From Agathobacter rectalis ATCC 33656 (lineage in GTDB: Bacteria; Bacillota; Clostridia; Lachnospirales; Lachnospiraceae): a DNA stretch of 64,000 nt. The stretch lies in the NCBI RefSeq assembly GCF_000020605.1, contig NC_012781.1, positions 2,047,501-2,111,500 on the forward strand. Reading direction: 5' to 3'. Below, piece by piece: positions 44,057-52,956 of this stretch (the stretch's first letter is position 1; the number at the start of each line of letters is the position of its first letter). The position numbers and the translations under genes are program-made. The notes under the pieces are model-generated. The model worked only from the letters and a program-made list of their open reading frames with translations. It was not told the DNA's origin and did no database searches.

Positions 44057-44246
44057 TGTATTCCTCCTGATATATAGCTGTTTTGCGTCAAACAGCGAAT
44101 ATACTTATATTAGCACACAAATGAATTGCTTTCAATATCAACCGTCATTTTTGCTTTCTGAGTATATATTAACCGGCAACGTAACCTTGCATTTGCACCC
44201 CCAAAGGAGTATGATTTCATATGAAAATTTAAAGGAGGTCTTATCA

Positions 44247-44789
44247 ATGAAGATAAAAACCAAACAAATAACCGTTACTGCAATTATGCTTGCAATCTGT
44301 CTTGTCAGCCAGTTCTTTAAGAACTTAAGCGTATACATCACAGGGCCGGTCATCAATGCTGCTTTAATACTTACCGTACTCTATGCCGGAATGGCATGTG
44401 GCATTATCCTAAGCATTATCACACCTGTCACATCATTTTTTATCACAGGAAGTCCTGTTATGGCAGCTATCCCTGCGATGTTTCCATGTATCATGATAGG
44501 AAATATCATTCTCGTGGTATGTGTGGGACTGCTTCACAAAAAATGCGGCAAAGCTGCCGGTTTTCCTGTATCAATTGCAATAGGTGCCATACTAAAGGCC
44601 GTTTTCATGGGAATAGCCATTGCTCTTATCATTCTACCTGCATTTTTGCCTGCTCCAATGCACAAGATGCTGCCGGTTTTACAGCTTCAGTTTTCAGTGA
44701 CACAGCTTATCACCGCTGTTATCGGAGGTGTATATGCAGTCATAATTGCGGCTGTGCTTAAAAAAACTTCTTTAGCACAGGCAGACTAA
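44247..44789 (+). CDS. ECF transporter S component-like membrane protein
   Basis: A 180-residue integral membrane protein with five or six hydrophobic segments and the look of an energy-coupling-factor substrate-binding subunit (small, N-terminal KQITVTAIMLAICLVSQFF, GVYAVIIAAVLKK end). The start at 44247 has a perfect AAAGGAGG 8 nt upstream; the frame stays open far upstream only because it shadows argS. ECF S components bind a vitamin or precursor and share the EcfAAT module encoded elsewhere. No riboswitch that would name the substrate is recognised in the leader. Confidence 0.75.
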   Translation: MKIKTKQITVTAIMLAICLVSQFFKNLSVYITGPVINAALILTVLYAGMACGIILSIITPVTSFFITGSPVMAAIPAMFPCIMIGNIILVVCVGLLHKKCGKAAGFPVSIAIGAILKAVFMGIAIALIILPAFLPAPMHKMLPVLQLQFSVTQLITAVIGGVYAVIIAAVLKKTSLAQAD

Positions 44790-44805
44790 ATATTCAATTA
44801 TCTGC

Positions 44806-45585
44806 TTATGCTTCCAGATATCCGTGCATATTTTTAAGCGCATTTTTCTCAAGCCTTGATACCTGTGCCTGAGAGATATTTATCTCCTCTGCCACCTCTA
44901 TCTGTGTCTTGCCCTCGAAAAAACGCAGCTTAATAATCTGTCTCGCTCTGTCATCAAGCAGCTTTAAGGCATCGTCGAGAACCAGATTTTTTACCCATGC
45001 TTCCTCTTTGTTTTTCTTGTCCGATATCTGATCCATCACATAAAGTGTATCACCACCGTCAGTATATACAGGATCAAAGAGGGAAAGCGGTGTCTGGATT
45101 GCATCAAGTGCGTATAGTATATCGTTTTCAGGGATACCGCAATCCTTTGATATTTCTGCCAGAGACGGTTCGTGCACCAGCTTTCTCGATAGCTTTTCCT
45201 TTGATTTAATAGCCTGATAGGCTGTATCCCTGAGGGAGCGCGGAATACGGTATGCACTGTTGTCACGCAGATACCGTCTCACCTCACCGATAATCATCGG
45301 AACGGCATAGGTGGAAAACTTAACACCTATAGTCGGATCAAAATTATCAATTGATTTCATAAGTCCGATGCAGCCTATCTGAAATAAATCATCCATATTT
45401 TCATTATGGTTTGAAAACCTTCTGATTACCGAAAGCACCAGCCTTAAATTTCCACGAATATACTTTTCTCTTGCAGCCTTATCTCCCTTTTTTATTTTCT
45501 CAAACAGTTCTTCTTTTTCATCATCCTTAAGTACCGGCAGTTTTGATGTGGTCACTCCACATATATCAACCTTATATACAGACAT
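44806..45585 (-). CDS. sigG: RNA polymerase sporulation sigma factor SigG
   Basis: A 259-residue late forespore sigma factor. The start MSVYKVDICGVTTSKLPVL includes the SigG-type VDICGV-x-TSKLP box. Region 2 is GNLRLVLSVIRRFSNHNENMDDLFQIGCIGLMKSID (described, about 44-79) with KFSTYAVPMIIGEVRRYLRDN. Region 4 is QIIKLRFFEGKTQIEVAEEINISQAQVSRLEKNAL near 217-251. It would turn on forespore genes including spoIVB. In most spore formers it follows sigE directly; here three genes intervene. Confidence 0.94.
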   Translation of the reverse strand: MSVYKVDICGVTTSKLPVLKDDEKEELFEKIKKGDKAAREKYIRGNLRLVLSVIRRFSNHNENMDDLFQIGCIGLMKSIDNFDPTIGVKFSTYAVPMIIGEVRRYLRDNSAYRIPRSLRDTAYQAIKSKEKLSRKLVHEPSLAEISKDCGIPENDILYALDAIQTPLSLFDPVYTDGGDTLYVMDQISDKKNKEEAWVKNLVLDDALKLLDDRARQIIKLRFFEGKTQIEVAEEINISQAQVSRLEKNALKNMHGYLEA

Positions 45586-45665
45586 GGGAATCCTCCGGAT
45601 AAATTTCTTTATCTAAAGCATTCCCATTTACAGTAATTTTATTCAATTAATCCGCGTATATAATT

Positions 45666-46706
45666 CTACAGCACTGCCGCTATTTTTATATCCTTTTCAT
45701 CCTTAAGCACAAGCACACTGTTGTCTTCAAGCAATGTAACTGTGGGCCTTGAATACTTCTCCGTCACAAAAATTATTTTGGCCTTTTTGCCGTTTGTCAA
45801 AAGCACATTGCTTCCTATATATGAGCTTGCAATCTTCTCCAAAAACATCCCTATATACTTCGGATGATACTTTGATATGCCATCATACTCAAAATCTGCT
45901 ATCACATCAAACGGACACATCCCATCACGGTAACAGCGCTTTGACGTCATTGCATCGTAGACATCGGCTATCGTAATAATAGCTGATATATCATCGATTT
46001 TATCTGATGTATATCCAAACGGATATCCTGAGCCGTCAAACTTCTCATGATGTAAAAGTGCCGCACGCTTCGTGCTTTCAAGAATCTTGAAATTATTAAG
46101 TATCTCATAGCCATATACCGTGTGCTTCTTTATCACCTCAAACTCTTCCTTTGTGAGCTTTCCCGGCTTCAATAATATCTCATCCGGTATCTTAAACTTG
46201 CCTATGTCGTGCAACAGACCTGCCATTGAAATCTCATCCAGCTTTTCTGTATCATGCCCTGCCCATACACCAATGAGACGTGCAATAATTGATACATTCA
46301 TGGAATGTGCCATCGTAGATACATCTGTCTGCTTTAATACCTGAAGTGCGTCAAATAGCTCATATGAAGTCTCAAACCTGTCAAAAATCTCTACCGAGTC
46401 CCTGATGAGCGTATTCTTATCCGGTATGATATTCCTGTATAGTATGTCATTCATATATTCATGCAGGTTATCGATGGAATCACGGTATTTTTCCTTAATG
46501 ATGGCATATTTTTTATTCCATTCTTCTTTTTCCTGTGCTGAGCTTCCCTCAACATAAACCGAAGCTATATTGTAGAATCCAAACTTTGCTATATCAAATG
46601 CCGATACAGTCTGATGTCTTTTAAGGATAAGCTGTCCCTTTGGCGAAAACACATCTACTGCCGTAGTCATTCCCTCTTTTAGTTCATTAACCTTTATTTC
46701 TCTCAT
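45666..46706 (-). CDS. HD-GYP domain protein, probable cyclic di-nucleotide phosphodiesterase
   Basis: A 346-residue protein. An N-terminal DUF3391-like or similar beta-rich domain (VNELKEGMTTAVDVFSPKGQLIL) precedes an HD-GYP domain: [22 protein letters not shown] near residues 165-186, HHEKFDGSGYPFGY near 218-231 (the GYP loop), and IADVYDAMTSKRCYR near 247-261. All expected metal ligands are visible, so it is probably an active c-di-GMP hydrolase linked to motility, pilus or developmental control. Single gene between sigG and queT. Confidence 0.88.
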   Translation of the reverse strand: MREIKVNELKEGMTTAVDVFSPKGQLILKRHQTVSAFDIAKFGFYNIASVYVEGSSAQEKEEWNKKYAIIKEKYRDSIDNLHEYMNDILYRNIIPDKNTLIRDSVEIFDRFETSYELFDALQVLKQTDVSTMAHSMNVSIIARLIGVWAGHDTEKLDEISMAGLLHDIGKFKIPDEILLKPGKLTKEEFEVIKKHTVYGYEILNNFKILESTKRAALLHHEKFDGSGYPFGYTSDKIDDISAIITIADVYDAMTSKRCYRDGMCPFDVIADFEYDGISKYHPKYIGMFLEKIASSYIGSNVLLTNGKKAKIIFVTEKYSRPTVTLLEDNSVLVLKDEKDIKIAAVL

Positions 46707-46793
46707 AATACTGTTTCCCTCTTGTCATTTATCTTCTCACTTGCACTCATTATACCACAATTTCTCTAAATGGGCACTGACTTTATGTACTTC

Positions 46794-46822
46794 TTGACAT
46801 TCAACGCATTTTTTGTTAACAT
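46794..46822 (+). promoter_or_regulatory. SigA promoter for queT
   Basis: TTGACA (46794-46799), 17-bp spacer, TAACAT (46817-46822), 19 bp before the riboswitch stem. Confidence 0.65.
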
Positions 46823-46840
46823 AGCAAGGCGAAAATAAAT

Positions 46841-46884
46841 GCGTCAGTTCGAAACCTTCCTGACGTAAAACAAAACTAAAGGAG
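46841..46884 (+). promoter_or_regulatory. PreQ1-I riboswitch controlling queT translation
   Basis: A P1 stem CGTCAG/CTGACG encloses the loop TTCGAAACCTTC, followed by the A-rich tail TAAAACAAAACTAA. Loop CCTT can pair with AAGG of the tail, which is part of the AAAGGAG ribosome-binding site, forming the class I H-type pseudoknot. Ligand binding would hide the RBS. The downstream gene is a QueT-family transporter, the classic target. Confidence 0.85.
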
Positions 46885-46892
46885 AACTAAAT

Positions 46893-47411
46893 ATGAGAAA
46901 CAAAAAAGTATTATTTGCAGTACAGGCAGCTATGATTGCAGCACTCTATGTTGTGCTCACGTATATCACCAATCTGCTTGGTCTCGCATCAGGCACCATT
47001 CAGGTACGCTTTTCTGAAGCGCTTTGCATCCTTCCGGTTTTCACACCGGCAGCCATTCCTGGGCTTTTTATCGGATGTCTGATTTCCAATCTTATCACAG
47101 GCGGCATCATCTGGGATATCATCTTCGGAAGTATCGCTACACTGCTCGGCGCACTCGGCACTTACTTCCTTCGAAAGAAGAAGTTTGTATACACCCTGCC
47201 ACCGGTCATCGCCAACATAATTATCGTGCCACTCGTGCTCAGATACGGATATGGTCTTACAACTATATACAAGGGTGTTGATATCTCTCTTGTTTTCAAT
47301 GCAGTTACAGTCGGAATCGGTGAGATCATATCAATATGTGTACTTGGAAGCCTGTTAAAGGGAATACTTTCAAAATACAGAAATGTCATTTTCAAGCAGG
47401 ACGAGGCGTAG
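46893..47411 (+). CDS. queT: QueT family queuosine-precursor transporter
   Basis: A 172-residue, six-helix membrane protein of the QueT (DUF988) family, an ECF-type S component for queuosine precursors such as preQ1. Family marks are the N-terminal AAMIAALYVVLTYI, IQVRFSEALCILPVFTPAAIPGLFIGC near residues 36-62 and ITGGIIWDIIFGSIATLLGALGTY near 69-92. It has its own promoter, a preQ1-I riboswitch across the RBS, and a terminator at 47453-47497. The imported base would be inserted into tRNA by Tgt. Confidence 0.93.
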   Translation: MRNKKVLFAVQAAMIAALYVVLTYITNLLGLASGTIQVRFSEALCILPVFTPAAIPGLFIGCLISNLITGGIIWDIIFGSIATLLGALGTYFLRKKKFVYTLPPVIANIIIVPLVLRYGYGLTTIYKGVDISLVFNAVTVGIGEIISICVLGSLLKGILSKYRNVIFKQDEA

Positions 47412-47452
47412 TTACATACATAGCACTTTTAATAAGCTGCGCATCATAAAAT

Positions 47453-47497
47453 AAAAAGCTCTGTGTCATACACTTATATGTATGCACAGAGCTTTTT
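47453..47497. terminator. Bidirectional terminator between queT and the beta-CASP nuclease
   Basis: AAAAAGCTCTGTG pairs with CACAGAGCTTTTT, with an inner TACA.../TGTA segment; T runs on both strands serve the convergent genes. Confidence 0.85.
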
Positions 47498-47529
47498 ACT
47501 TTATTACTTTAATATGCTGTGATTACATT

Positions 47530-49137
47530 CTATCTATCCCACTTATCACACAGCGCATTTATCTGGTCTGCAAACTTGCTCAAGTCCTTATTAGCCATAC
47601 CCTGGCACTTCTGGATAACAGATACAAGCCTCTGGCCTGCTGCCACCAGACGGTCAAATATAGTCTTCTCTCTGCTTGCTATGCCATATGCAGCCTTTTT
47701 CTCCACAAGCTTGCGGGAACCATCTGCCACCTTCTGATTCGTGATAAGGTCATAGGCATCACCACTGTACGGTGCCACTGCATCATAGCCGAAGGTCTCA
47801 TGCACGTGGTTTGCAAAGGACTCTGCTGTGGACTCTTCTCCATGGACTATAAATACATGCTCCGGCTTGTTTTTTATTGCGCCAAGCCACTCTGTAAGCT
47901 GATTTTTGTCTGCATGTCCACTGATACCCGGCAGATTTACTATGCTTGCCCTTACTTCTATTTCCTCACCAAAAAGTTTCACCTTTTTAGCACCGTTTAA
48001 AAGTGCATAGCCAAGCGTTCCCGGAACCTGATATCCTACAAACAAAACTGTTGAATCACTTCTCCAAAGATTATGCTTTAAGTGGTGTCTGATACGTCCG
48101 GCCTCACACATACCCGATGCTGAGATGATAACCTTTGGCTTCTTATCGAAATTAATCATCTTTGACTCATCCGATGATACTGCCACACGAAGTCCGGGGA
48201 ACTTGATTGGATTGATTCCTGCCGAAATAAGCTCCATAGCCTCCTCATCAAAGCAGTCCGATATATTCTCATGAAATACATTTGTCGCCTCAACAGCAAG
48301 GGGGCTATCGATGTAAACTTCAAAATTCGGATGTTCCGGCAGCAGATTCTCAGTCTTTATACGCCTGATAAAGTAGAGCATCTCCTGTGTCCTGCCCACT
48401 GAAAATGCCGGGATTACCAGATTTCCGCCTCTTGTAAATGTCGCATTGATGACCTTTGAAAGCTCCACCGCGTAGTCAGGCGGCGTATCGTGCAGACGAT
48501 TGCCATATGTAGATTCCATAACCACATAATCAGCACTGTCCACATACTGCGGATCCTTGATGAGTGGCCTGTTGTGATTTCCAATATCACCTGAAAAGAC
48601 AATCTTTTTGGTCACATTCTCCTCAGTCACCCACATCTCAATAGATGATGAACCAAGTAGATGACCTGCATCCACAAATCTCACCTTAAGCCCCGGGCAT
48701 ATCTCATACACACTGTTGTAATCACACGGTGTAAAGTGCTGCATGACATTCTGTGCATCCTCCACATTGTACATAGGAGTCACTTCCGGTCTTCCGGCTC
48801 GTCTTGCCTTTCTGTTCTTCCACTCCGCCTCAAATTCCTGAATATGTGCAGAATCCTTTAGCATGATGTTACATAAATCTGTTGTCGCCTTTGTCGCAAA
48901 AATGGTGCCCCTGAAACCATGATTGTATATGAGTGGCAAAAGACCTGAGTGGTCAATGTGTGCGTGTGTGACAAACACATAGTCTATGAGTGAAGGATTG
49001 ACCGGTATCTCCTGATTCACGTACAAATCAGCTCCCTGCTCCATTCCACAGTCAATAAGTATATGTGTGTCCCCAAATGTCAGATAGTGACAGCTTCCAG
49101 TAACCTCTCTGTCAGCACCGATAAATTCCAATACCAT
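47530..49137 (-). CDS. Metallo-beta-lactamase/beta-CASP ribonuclease (CPSF-like)
   Basis: A 535-residue MBL-fold nuclease. The zinc motif HAHIDHSG is at residues 58-65; the Asp/His ligands in VDAGHLLGSS (about 155) and the phosphodiesterase loop follow. The beta-CASP insert (about 240-390, with SASGMCEAGRIRHHL) and the RMMBL end (LPGISGHADKNQL, HGE, FAN) identify it as a relative of TTHA0252 and eukaryotic CPSF-73, acting on RNA 3' ends. It lies between sigE and queT in an otherwise sporulation-centred region; its start is 46 nt after the sigE stop. Confidence 0.9.
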   Translation of the reverse strand: MVLEFIGADREVTGSCHYLTFGDTHILIDCGMEQGADLYVNQEIPVNPSLIDYVFVTHAHIDHSGLLPLIYNHGFRGTIFATKATTDLCNIMLKDSAHIQEFEAEWKNRKARRAGRPEVTPMYNVEDAQNVMQHFTPCDYNSVYEICPGLKVRFVDAGHLLGSSSIEMWVTEENVTKKIVFSGDIGNHNRPLIKDPQYVDSADYVVMESTYGNRLHDTPPDYAVELSKVINATFTRGGNLVIPAFSVGRTQEMLYFIRRIKTENLLPEHPNFEVYIDSPLAVEATNVFHENISDCFDEEAMELISAGINPIKFPGLRVAVSSDESKMINFDKKPKVIISASGMCEAGRIRHHLKHNLWRSDSTVLFVGYQVPGTLGYALLNGAKKVKLFGEEIEVRASIVNLPGISGHADKNQLTEWLGAIKNKPEHVFIVHGEESTAESFANHVHETFGYDAVAPYSGDAYDLITNQKVADGSRKLVEKKAAYGIASREKTIFDRLVAAGQRLVSVIQKCQGMANKDLSKFADQINALCDKWDR

Positions 49138-49183
49138 ACTACCATCTCCTATTCTGTTTTATAATAAAAATATTATATCACAC

Positions 49184-49918
49184 TTATGCCATTTTCTGTA
49201 TTTCTTTCTTCAATCTTTCCATTATTTTTTTTTCGAGCCTTGATATGTATGACTGTGAAATTCCCAGAATATCTGCCACCTCCTTCTGCGTCAGCTCCTT
49301 ATTCTCCACACGGTTTACTCCAAATCGAAGCTCTATTATCTGTCTTTCACGCTCGTTCAATGACAGCATGGCTTTTTTTAGCAGTGATATCTCAACCTCA
49401 GTCTCGAGATCCTTATATATGACATCCTCATCCGTCCCCAGTATATCTGATAAAAGCAGCTCATTTCCGTCCCAATCCGTGTTTAGCGGCTCGTCAAAGG
49501 ATACCTCAAGCTTCACTCTGTTGTTGCGGCGCAGATACATAAGAATCTCATTTTCTATGCATCTGGATGCGTATGTGGCAAGCTTTATTTTCTTCTCAGG
49601 ATTGAATGTGTTTATCCCCTTTATGAGACCGATTGTGCCAATTGATATAAGGTCCTCCACGCATACTCCCGTGTTTTCAAATTTTTTAGCCAGATACACC
49701 ACAAGCCTTAGATTGTGCTCTATAAGCTGCTTTTTTGCCTGTTCCTTTGACATTGCCACATTTTTATCCACCAGTGCAATCAGACAGCACTTCTCCTCGT
49801 CTGTCTCAAGCGGAGGCGGCAGCACCTCCGTCCCTCCTATGTAAAACACCTCATTTGTGTGCGGCTTATTTCCCCAGAGTATTTTCCATACCCGTTTTAT
49901 TACTAAAAACAGCTTCAT
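49184..49918 (-). CDS. sigE: RNA polymerase sporulation sigma factor SigE precursor
   Basis: A 244-residue mother-cell sigma factor made as an inactive pro-protein. The N-terminal pro-sequence ([16 protein letters not shown], amphipathic) is removed by Spo[16 protein letters not shown] near 31-42 is a SigE-specific block; region 2 has [17 protein letters not shown] and [12 protein letters not shown], and region 4 [27 protein letters not shown]. Its ATG lies 53 nt inside the end of spoIIGA, so the pair is translationally linked. Its regulon would include the nearby spoIIIA operon. Confidence 0.95.
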   Translation of the reverse strand: MKLFLVIKRVWKILWGNKPHTNEVFYIGGTEVLPPPLETDEEKCCLIALVDKNVAMSKEQAKKQLIEHNLRLVVYLAKKFENTGVCVEDLISIGTIGLIKGINTFNPEKKIKLATYASRCIENEILMYLRRNNRVKLEVSFDEPLNTDWDGNELLLSDILGTDEDVIYKDLETEVEISLLKKAMLSLNERERQIIELRFGVNRVENKELTQKEVADILGISQSYISRLEKKIMERLKKEIQKMA

Positions 49919-50681
49919 TCAAAATCATATCATATGCATTGTTCTCAAATAAACTATCCGATGCTCTTCCCACCAGCACATTATGTAAAATCAGCTTACC
50001 ATTTCCCTTCATGACTGTCATCTCATCAAATTCACACACTTTAATGCTCCCACCATCATTTCCCAAGCTCTTGTACGGCACATCAAAAAAGCCGGCATCT
50101 TCTCCTACAATATCAAACAATGCACTCCCGCCTATGTGCACCGGAATCTGCTGTGGCTGTTTTTTTAGCAGATTTCCCGTATCATACAAGGCTGTGGCAC
50201 AAGCTCTTTTACCATCCTTTAAAAGTGTGACCCTATATAGTCTTCTGCTTTCATTACTTCGCTCGCAGAAGCACTTTAACACTATGTATGATATGACAAA
50301 ACCAAAGCATATCATAACTGTCGCATCAGAGCTAAAAAAGCTGTCCAAAGCTGTCACTATGCCTCCGGTCAGCACTGTTACAAACATACATAGTGCAAAA
50401 AGTCTTAGAAACGGGATTTTTCTGCCAGCCTGTCTGCCGATTGCAAGCCTTGCCGCAAGCGGTACGACCACCAGAACAGAGGTCCATTTATAAAACGCAT
50501 AGCTGCCTGCCAAAAGAAGCAGTACACATTCACATACCGATGCACCCACCGCAGAAGCAATCAGACGTACCACCTTCCCGGTCAATGGGATTTTTAGCAT
50601 ATATATGACAAATATAAGTATGAGACAGTTGGTGATAAATGTACGAAGAAGAAAAATATCGAGATAAAATGCATAGATAAT
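49866..50681 (-). CDS. spoIIGA: Sigma-E processing peptidase SpoIIGA, probable AUU start
   Basis: A membrane aspartic protease that cuts the pro-sequence from SigE. The C-terminal domain has the catalytic Asp in ALYDTGNLL. The first ATG in frame (50600) would omit the first membrane helix. The frame remains open 27 codons further up and reads [19 protein letters not shown], which fits the family's N terminus (xIYLDxxFLxNFxxN). It begins with ATT at 50681, six nt after an AGG of the RBS GAGGTGA, and an in-frame TGA lies two codons upstream. No ATG, GTG or TTG occurs in this extension, so AUU initiation is inferred; the extended protein is 271 residues with five helices. It overlaps sigE by 53 nt. 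Confidence 0.75.
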   Translation of the reverse strand: MIYAFYLDIFLLRTFITNCLILIFVIYMLKIPLTGKVVRLIASAVGASVCECVLLLLAGSYAFYKWTSVLVVVPLAARLAIGRQAGRKIPFLRLFALCMFVTVLTGGIVTALDSFFSSDATVMICFGFVISYIVLKCFCERSNESRRLYRVTLLKDGKRACATALYDTGNLLKKQPQQIPVHIGGSALFDIVGEDAGFFDVPYKSLGNDGGSIKVCEFDEMTVMKGNGKLILHNVLVGRASDSLFENNAYDMILNEAVFSNKTGMENTLGK

Positions 50682-50755
50682 TTTTCACCTCACTTTCACA
50701 GACAAGAATAGCGTAAAAGCAGGTTTTTAAGTGCCGTAATATGTCGACAATAAGC

Positions 50756-50787
50756 AAAAAAGACATGCAGCCCAAAAGCTGCATGTC
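50756..50787 (-). terminator. Rho-independent terminator after ftsZ
   Basis: A perfect 10-bp stem GACATGCAGC/GCTGCATGTC followed on the minus strand by TTTTTT, 8 nt past the ftsZ stop. It isolates spoIIGA-sigE from the division cluster. Confidence 0.9.
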
Positions 50788-50794
50788 CTATAAA

Positions 50795-52051
50795 CTATCG
50801 TCTTGAATTCTTAAGGAAATCCGGAATATTAATCTCTACAGGCTTAACCGTGCTCTCAGGCTGGCGTGGCTTCTGGATACCTGTATATGCATGTGCAGGT
50901 GCTGTCTGCTGTGGCTGGGCAGCTGTATGAAGTCCGCTTGTTGCTGTTGTGTGAAGTCCTGCTGTGGCTGTGGATTGTGTTCCCATGCCTGAAACAGGTC
51001 TTGCAGCTGTCTGATTCGGATATACCATACGGTTTTGCATACCGCCTGCCATTCCTGCACCATGCGCTGCCTGCTTGCCCGGCATATCTATCTTCTCTGA
51101 AACATCCTCCAGTCCTGTAGCAATAACAGTGATAGAAGCCTGATCAGTCATGCTCTCATCAAACTTGGCACCAAAGATAATATTGGCATTCTCTCCTGCC
51201 AGATCCTGTACGTAGCTTGCTGCATCGTTTGCATCCATAAGAGAGATATCTCCTGAGATATTGATAATGACATGTGTTGCACCATTTATCTTTGTCTCAA
51301 GAAGAGGTGAAGCAACCGCAAGCTTAACAGCTTCGATAGCCTTATCATCCCCCTGTGCACTACCGATACCGATATGTGCCATACCCTTGTCCTTCATGAC
51401 AGTCTGTACATCTGCGAAGTCAAGGTTGATAAGTGCAGGAAGATTAATAAGATCAGTGATTCCCTGAACTGCCTGCTGCAATACCTCATCTGCCTTCTTG
51501 AGTGCATCCGGCATTGTTGTACGACGGTCTACTATCTCGAGAAGCTTATCATTTGGAATGACAATAAGTGTATCAACGCTCTCCTTAAGTCTCTCTATTC
51601 CTGAAACAGCATTAATCATTCGCTGCTTTGCCTCAAATTTGAATGGCTTTGTAACAACACCAACTGTAAGTATGCCCTGATCCTTTGCTATCTTTGCAAC
51701 AACAGGAGCTGCACCTGTACCGGTTCCGCCTCCCATACCACATGTGACGAATACCATATCAGCGCCCTTTACTGCTGCCTGAAGCTCCTCTGCGCTCTCC
51801 TCAGCGGCCTTCTGACCGATCTCAGGCTGCGCACCTGCGCCGAGTCCCTTTGTAAGCTTCTCTCCTATCTGTATAAGTGTAGGAGCCTTACAAAGCTGTA
51901 AAGCCTGCTTATCTGTATTGATACCGATAAACTCTACTCCACCAATATTCTCATCAATCATTCTGTTAACTGCATTGTTACCGGCTCCTCCGACTCCAAT
52001 GACAATAATCTTTGCGCTGTTATCAGCCTCGTTAGTTCTTATCTCAAGCAA
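50795..52051 (-). CDS. ftsZ: Cell division protein FtsZ
   Basis: A 418-residue tubulin-like GTPase that forms the division ring. The GTP-binding signature [10 protein letters not shown] is at residues 107-116, [12 protein letters not shown] near 20-31 and the T7 loop NLDFADV near 208. After the globular domain (about 320) comes a Gln/Thr/Ala-rich linker and the C-terminal peptide [11 protein letters not shown], which binds FtsA/SepF-type partners. The start is TTG at 52051, 7 nt after AGGAGG. Confidence 0.97.
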   Translation of the reverse strand: MLEIRTNEADNSAKIIVIGVGGAGNNAVNRMIDENIGGVEFIGINTDKQALQLCKAPTLIQIGEKLTKGLGAGAQPEIGQKAAEESAEELQAAVKGADMVFVTCGMGGGTGTGAAPVVAKIAKDQGILTVGVVTKPFKFEAKQRMINAVSGIERLKESVDTLIVIPNDKLLEIVDRRTTMPDALKKADEVLQQAVQGITDLINLPALINLDFADVQTVMKDKGMAHIGIGSAQGDDKAIEAVKLAVASPLLETKINGATHVIINISGDISLMDANDAASYVQDLAGENANIIFGAKFDESMTDQASITVIATGLEDVSEKIDMPGKQAAHGAGMAGGMQNRMVYPNQTAARPVSGMGTQSTATAGLHTTATSGLHTAAQPQQTAPAHAYTGIQKPRQPESTVKPVEINIPDFLKNSRR

Positions 52052-52191
52052 GGTGATTCCTCCTCTTTCTTTCCCAAAATTTAATTTTCTATATAAAAAT
52101 ATCGAATATTCTTAAACTCATTTATTCTATAATATAATTTTTCTCCAAAATAATCAACTATAAAATATGATTTTTTTTATTTAGTTTTACA

Positions 52192-52938
52192 TTATTCTGA
52201 CTTGTCAAACACAATATTTGTTGTTTCTTCCGTCCAGCTCTCTAAATGTAGTGTACCGGACTGTCCCTCAAGCGATGGCATGATAGCCTTAAGCCTCTCT
52301 ATTTTACGTGTAAGCTTTGTAGTGTCACCAATTATCACACTCACATTACCATACTTGACTACCGGTGCATTTTGCGCACCATAATCCACAGAATCCGGCA
52401 CAAGGTCCTGCCTTTTTAATCCCTGGGTAAGCTCAAGGATATCTTTTAGCATAGCCTGCTTAATAGGCAGCTTCTCATAAAGCACTACCTTGTCACAGCT
52501 TATGCCGTCTATACATGGCACACCCGGCACCGTGTCTGAGGATGTCTCCACCACAAAGCCATCCTTATCAAAATATGCATTCTCATTAATTCCCGGAATA
52601 TATATGTATCCAAGCATTCCTTTTTCATAAACTGATATATGAAGAGTATGCGGACTATCCAGGCTTATGCTCATTGTATCAATAAACGGTATTTTTTTAG
52701 TATCCTTTATCTTATATTTCAGATAGACATACAGTGAGTTCCATGAGTACTTATCATTAAGTACCGCATCCTCTATAGTCTTTTGGTCGTAAAGCTCATT
52801 GCCCTCGACAACTACCTTTTTTACCGTAAACAGCTTAAGTGCAATGAGAAACAATATCGCAAGCACTGCTATCGTAATTAGCAGTCCCATAAAAAAATGC
52901 TTTAATCTCTTTTTATGTTTTCTTTTTTTCTTAATCAT
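52192..52938 (-). CDS. ftsQ: Cell division protein FtsQ/DivIB
   Basis: A 248-residue bitopic protein of the FtsQ-FtsL-FtsB complex. A very basic cytoplasmic head (KKKRKHKKRLKH) precedes a transmembrane helix (about 14-34). A POTRA domain (VKKVVVEGNELYDQKTIEDAVL, about 34-56) and the FtsQ beta domain follow. It lies 18 nt after ftsW, in the position where murG often intervenes. Confidence 0.9.
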   Translation of the reverse strand: MIKKKRKHKKRLKHFFMGLLITIAVLAILFLIALKLFTVKKVVVEGNELYDQKTIEDAVLNDKYSWNSLYVYLKYKIKDTKKIPFIDTMSISLDSPHTLHISVYEKGMLGYIYIPGINENAYFDKDGFVVETSSDTVPGVPCIDGISCDKVVLYEKLPIKQAMLKDILELTQGLKRQDLVPDSVDYGAQNAPVVKYGNVSVIIGDTTKLTRKIERLKAIMPSLEGQSGTLHLESWTEETTNIVFDKSE

Positions 52939-52956
52939 TATATTTCACGCCTTAAT

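Noticed and set aside
44057-44246. Riboswitch or T-box between argS and the ECF S component
   Set aside because: The region is short and no conserved T-box, THF, TPP or other motif could be identified on either strand.
43710-44246. N-terminal extension of the ECF S component through the long open frame
   Set aside because: The extension is antisense to argS; a perfect RBS and membrane-protein start are at 44247.
50530-50784. 84-codon minus-strand ORF overlapping spoIIGA
   Set aside because: It is out of frame with SpoIIGA, runs through the ftsZ terminator, and shows no recognisable domain.
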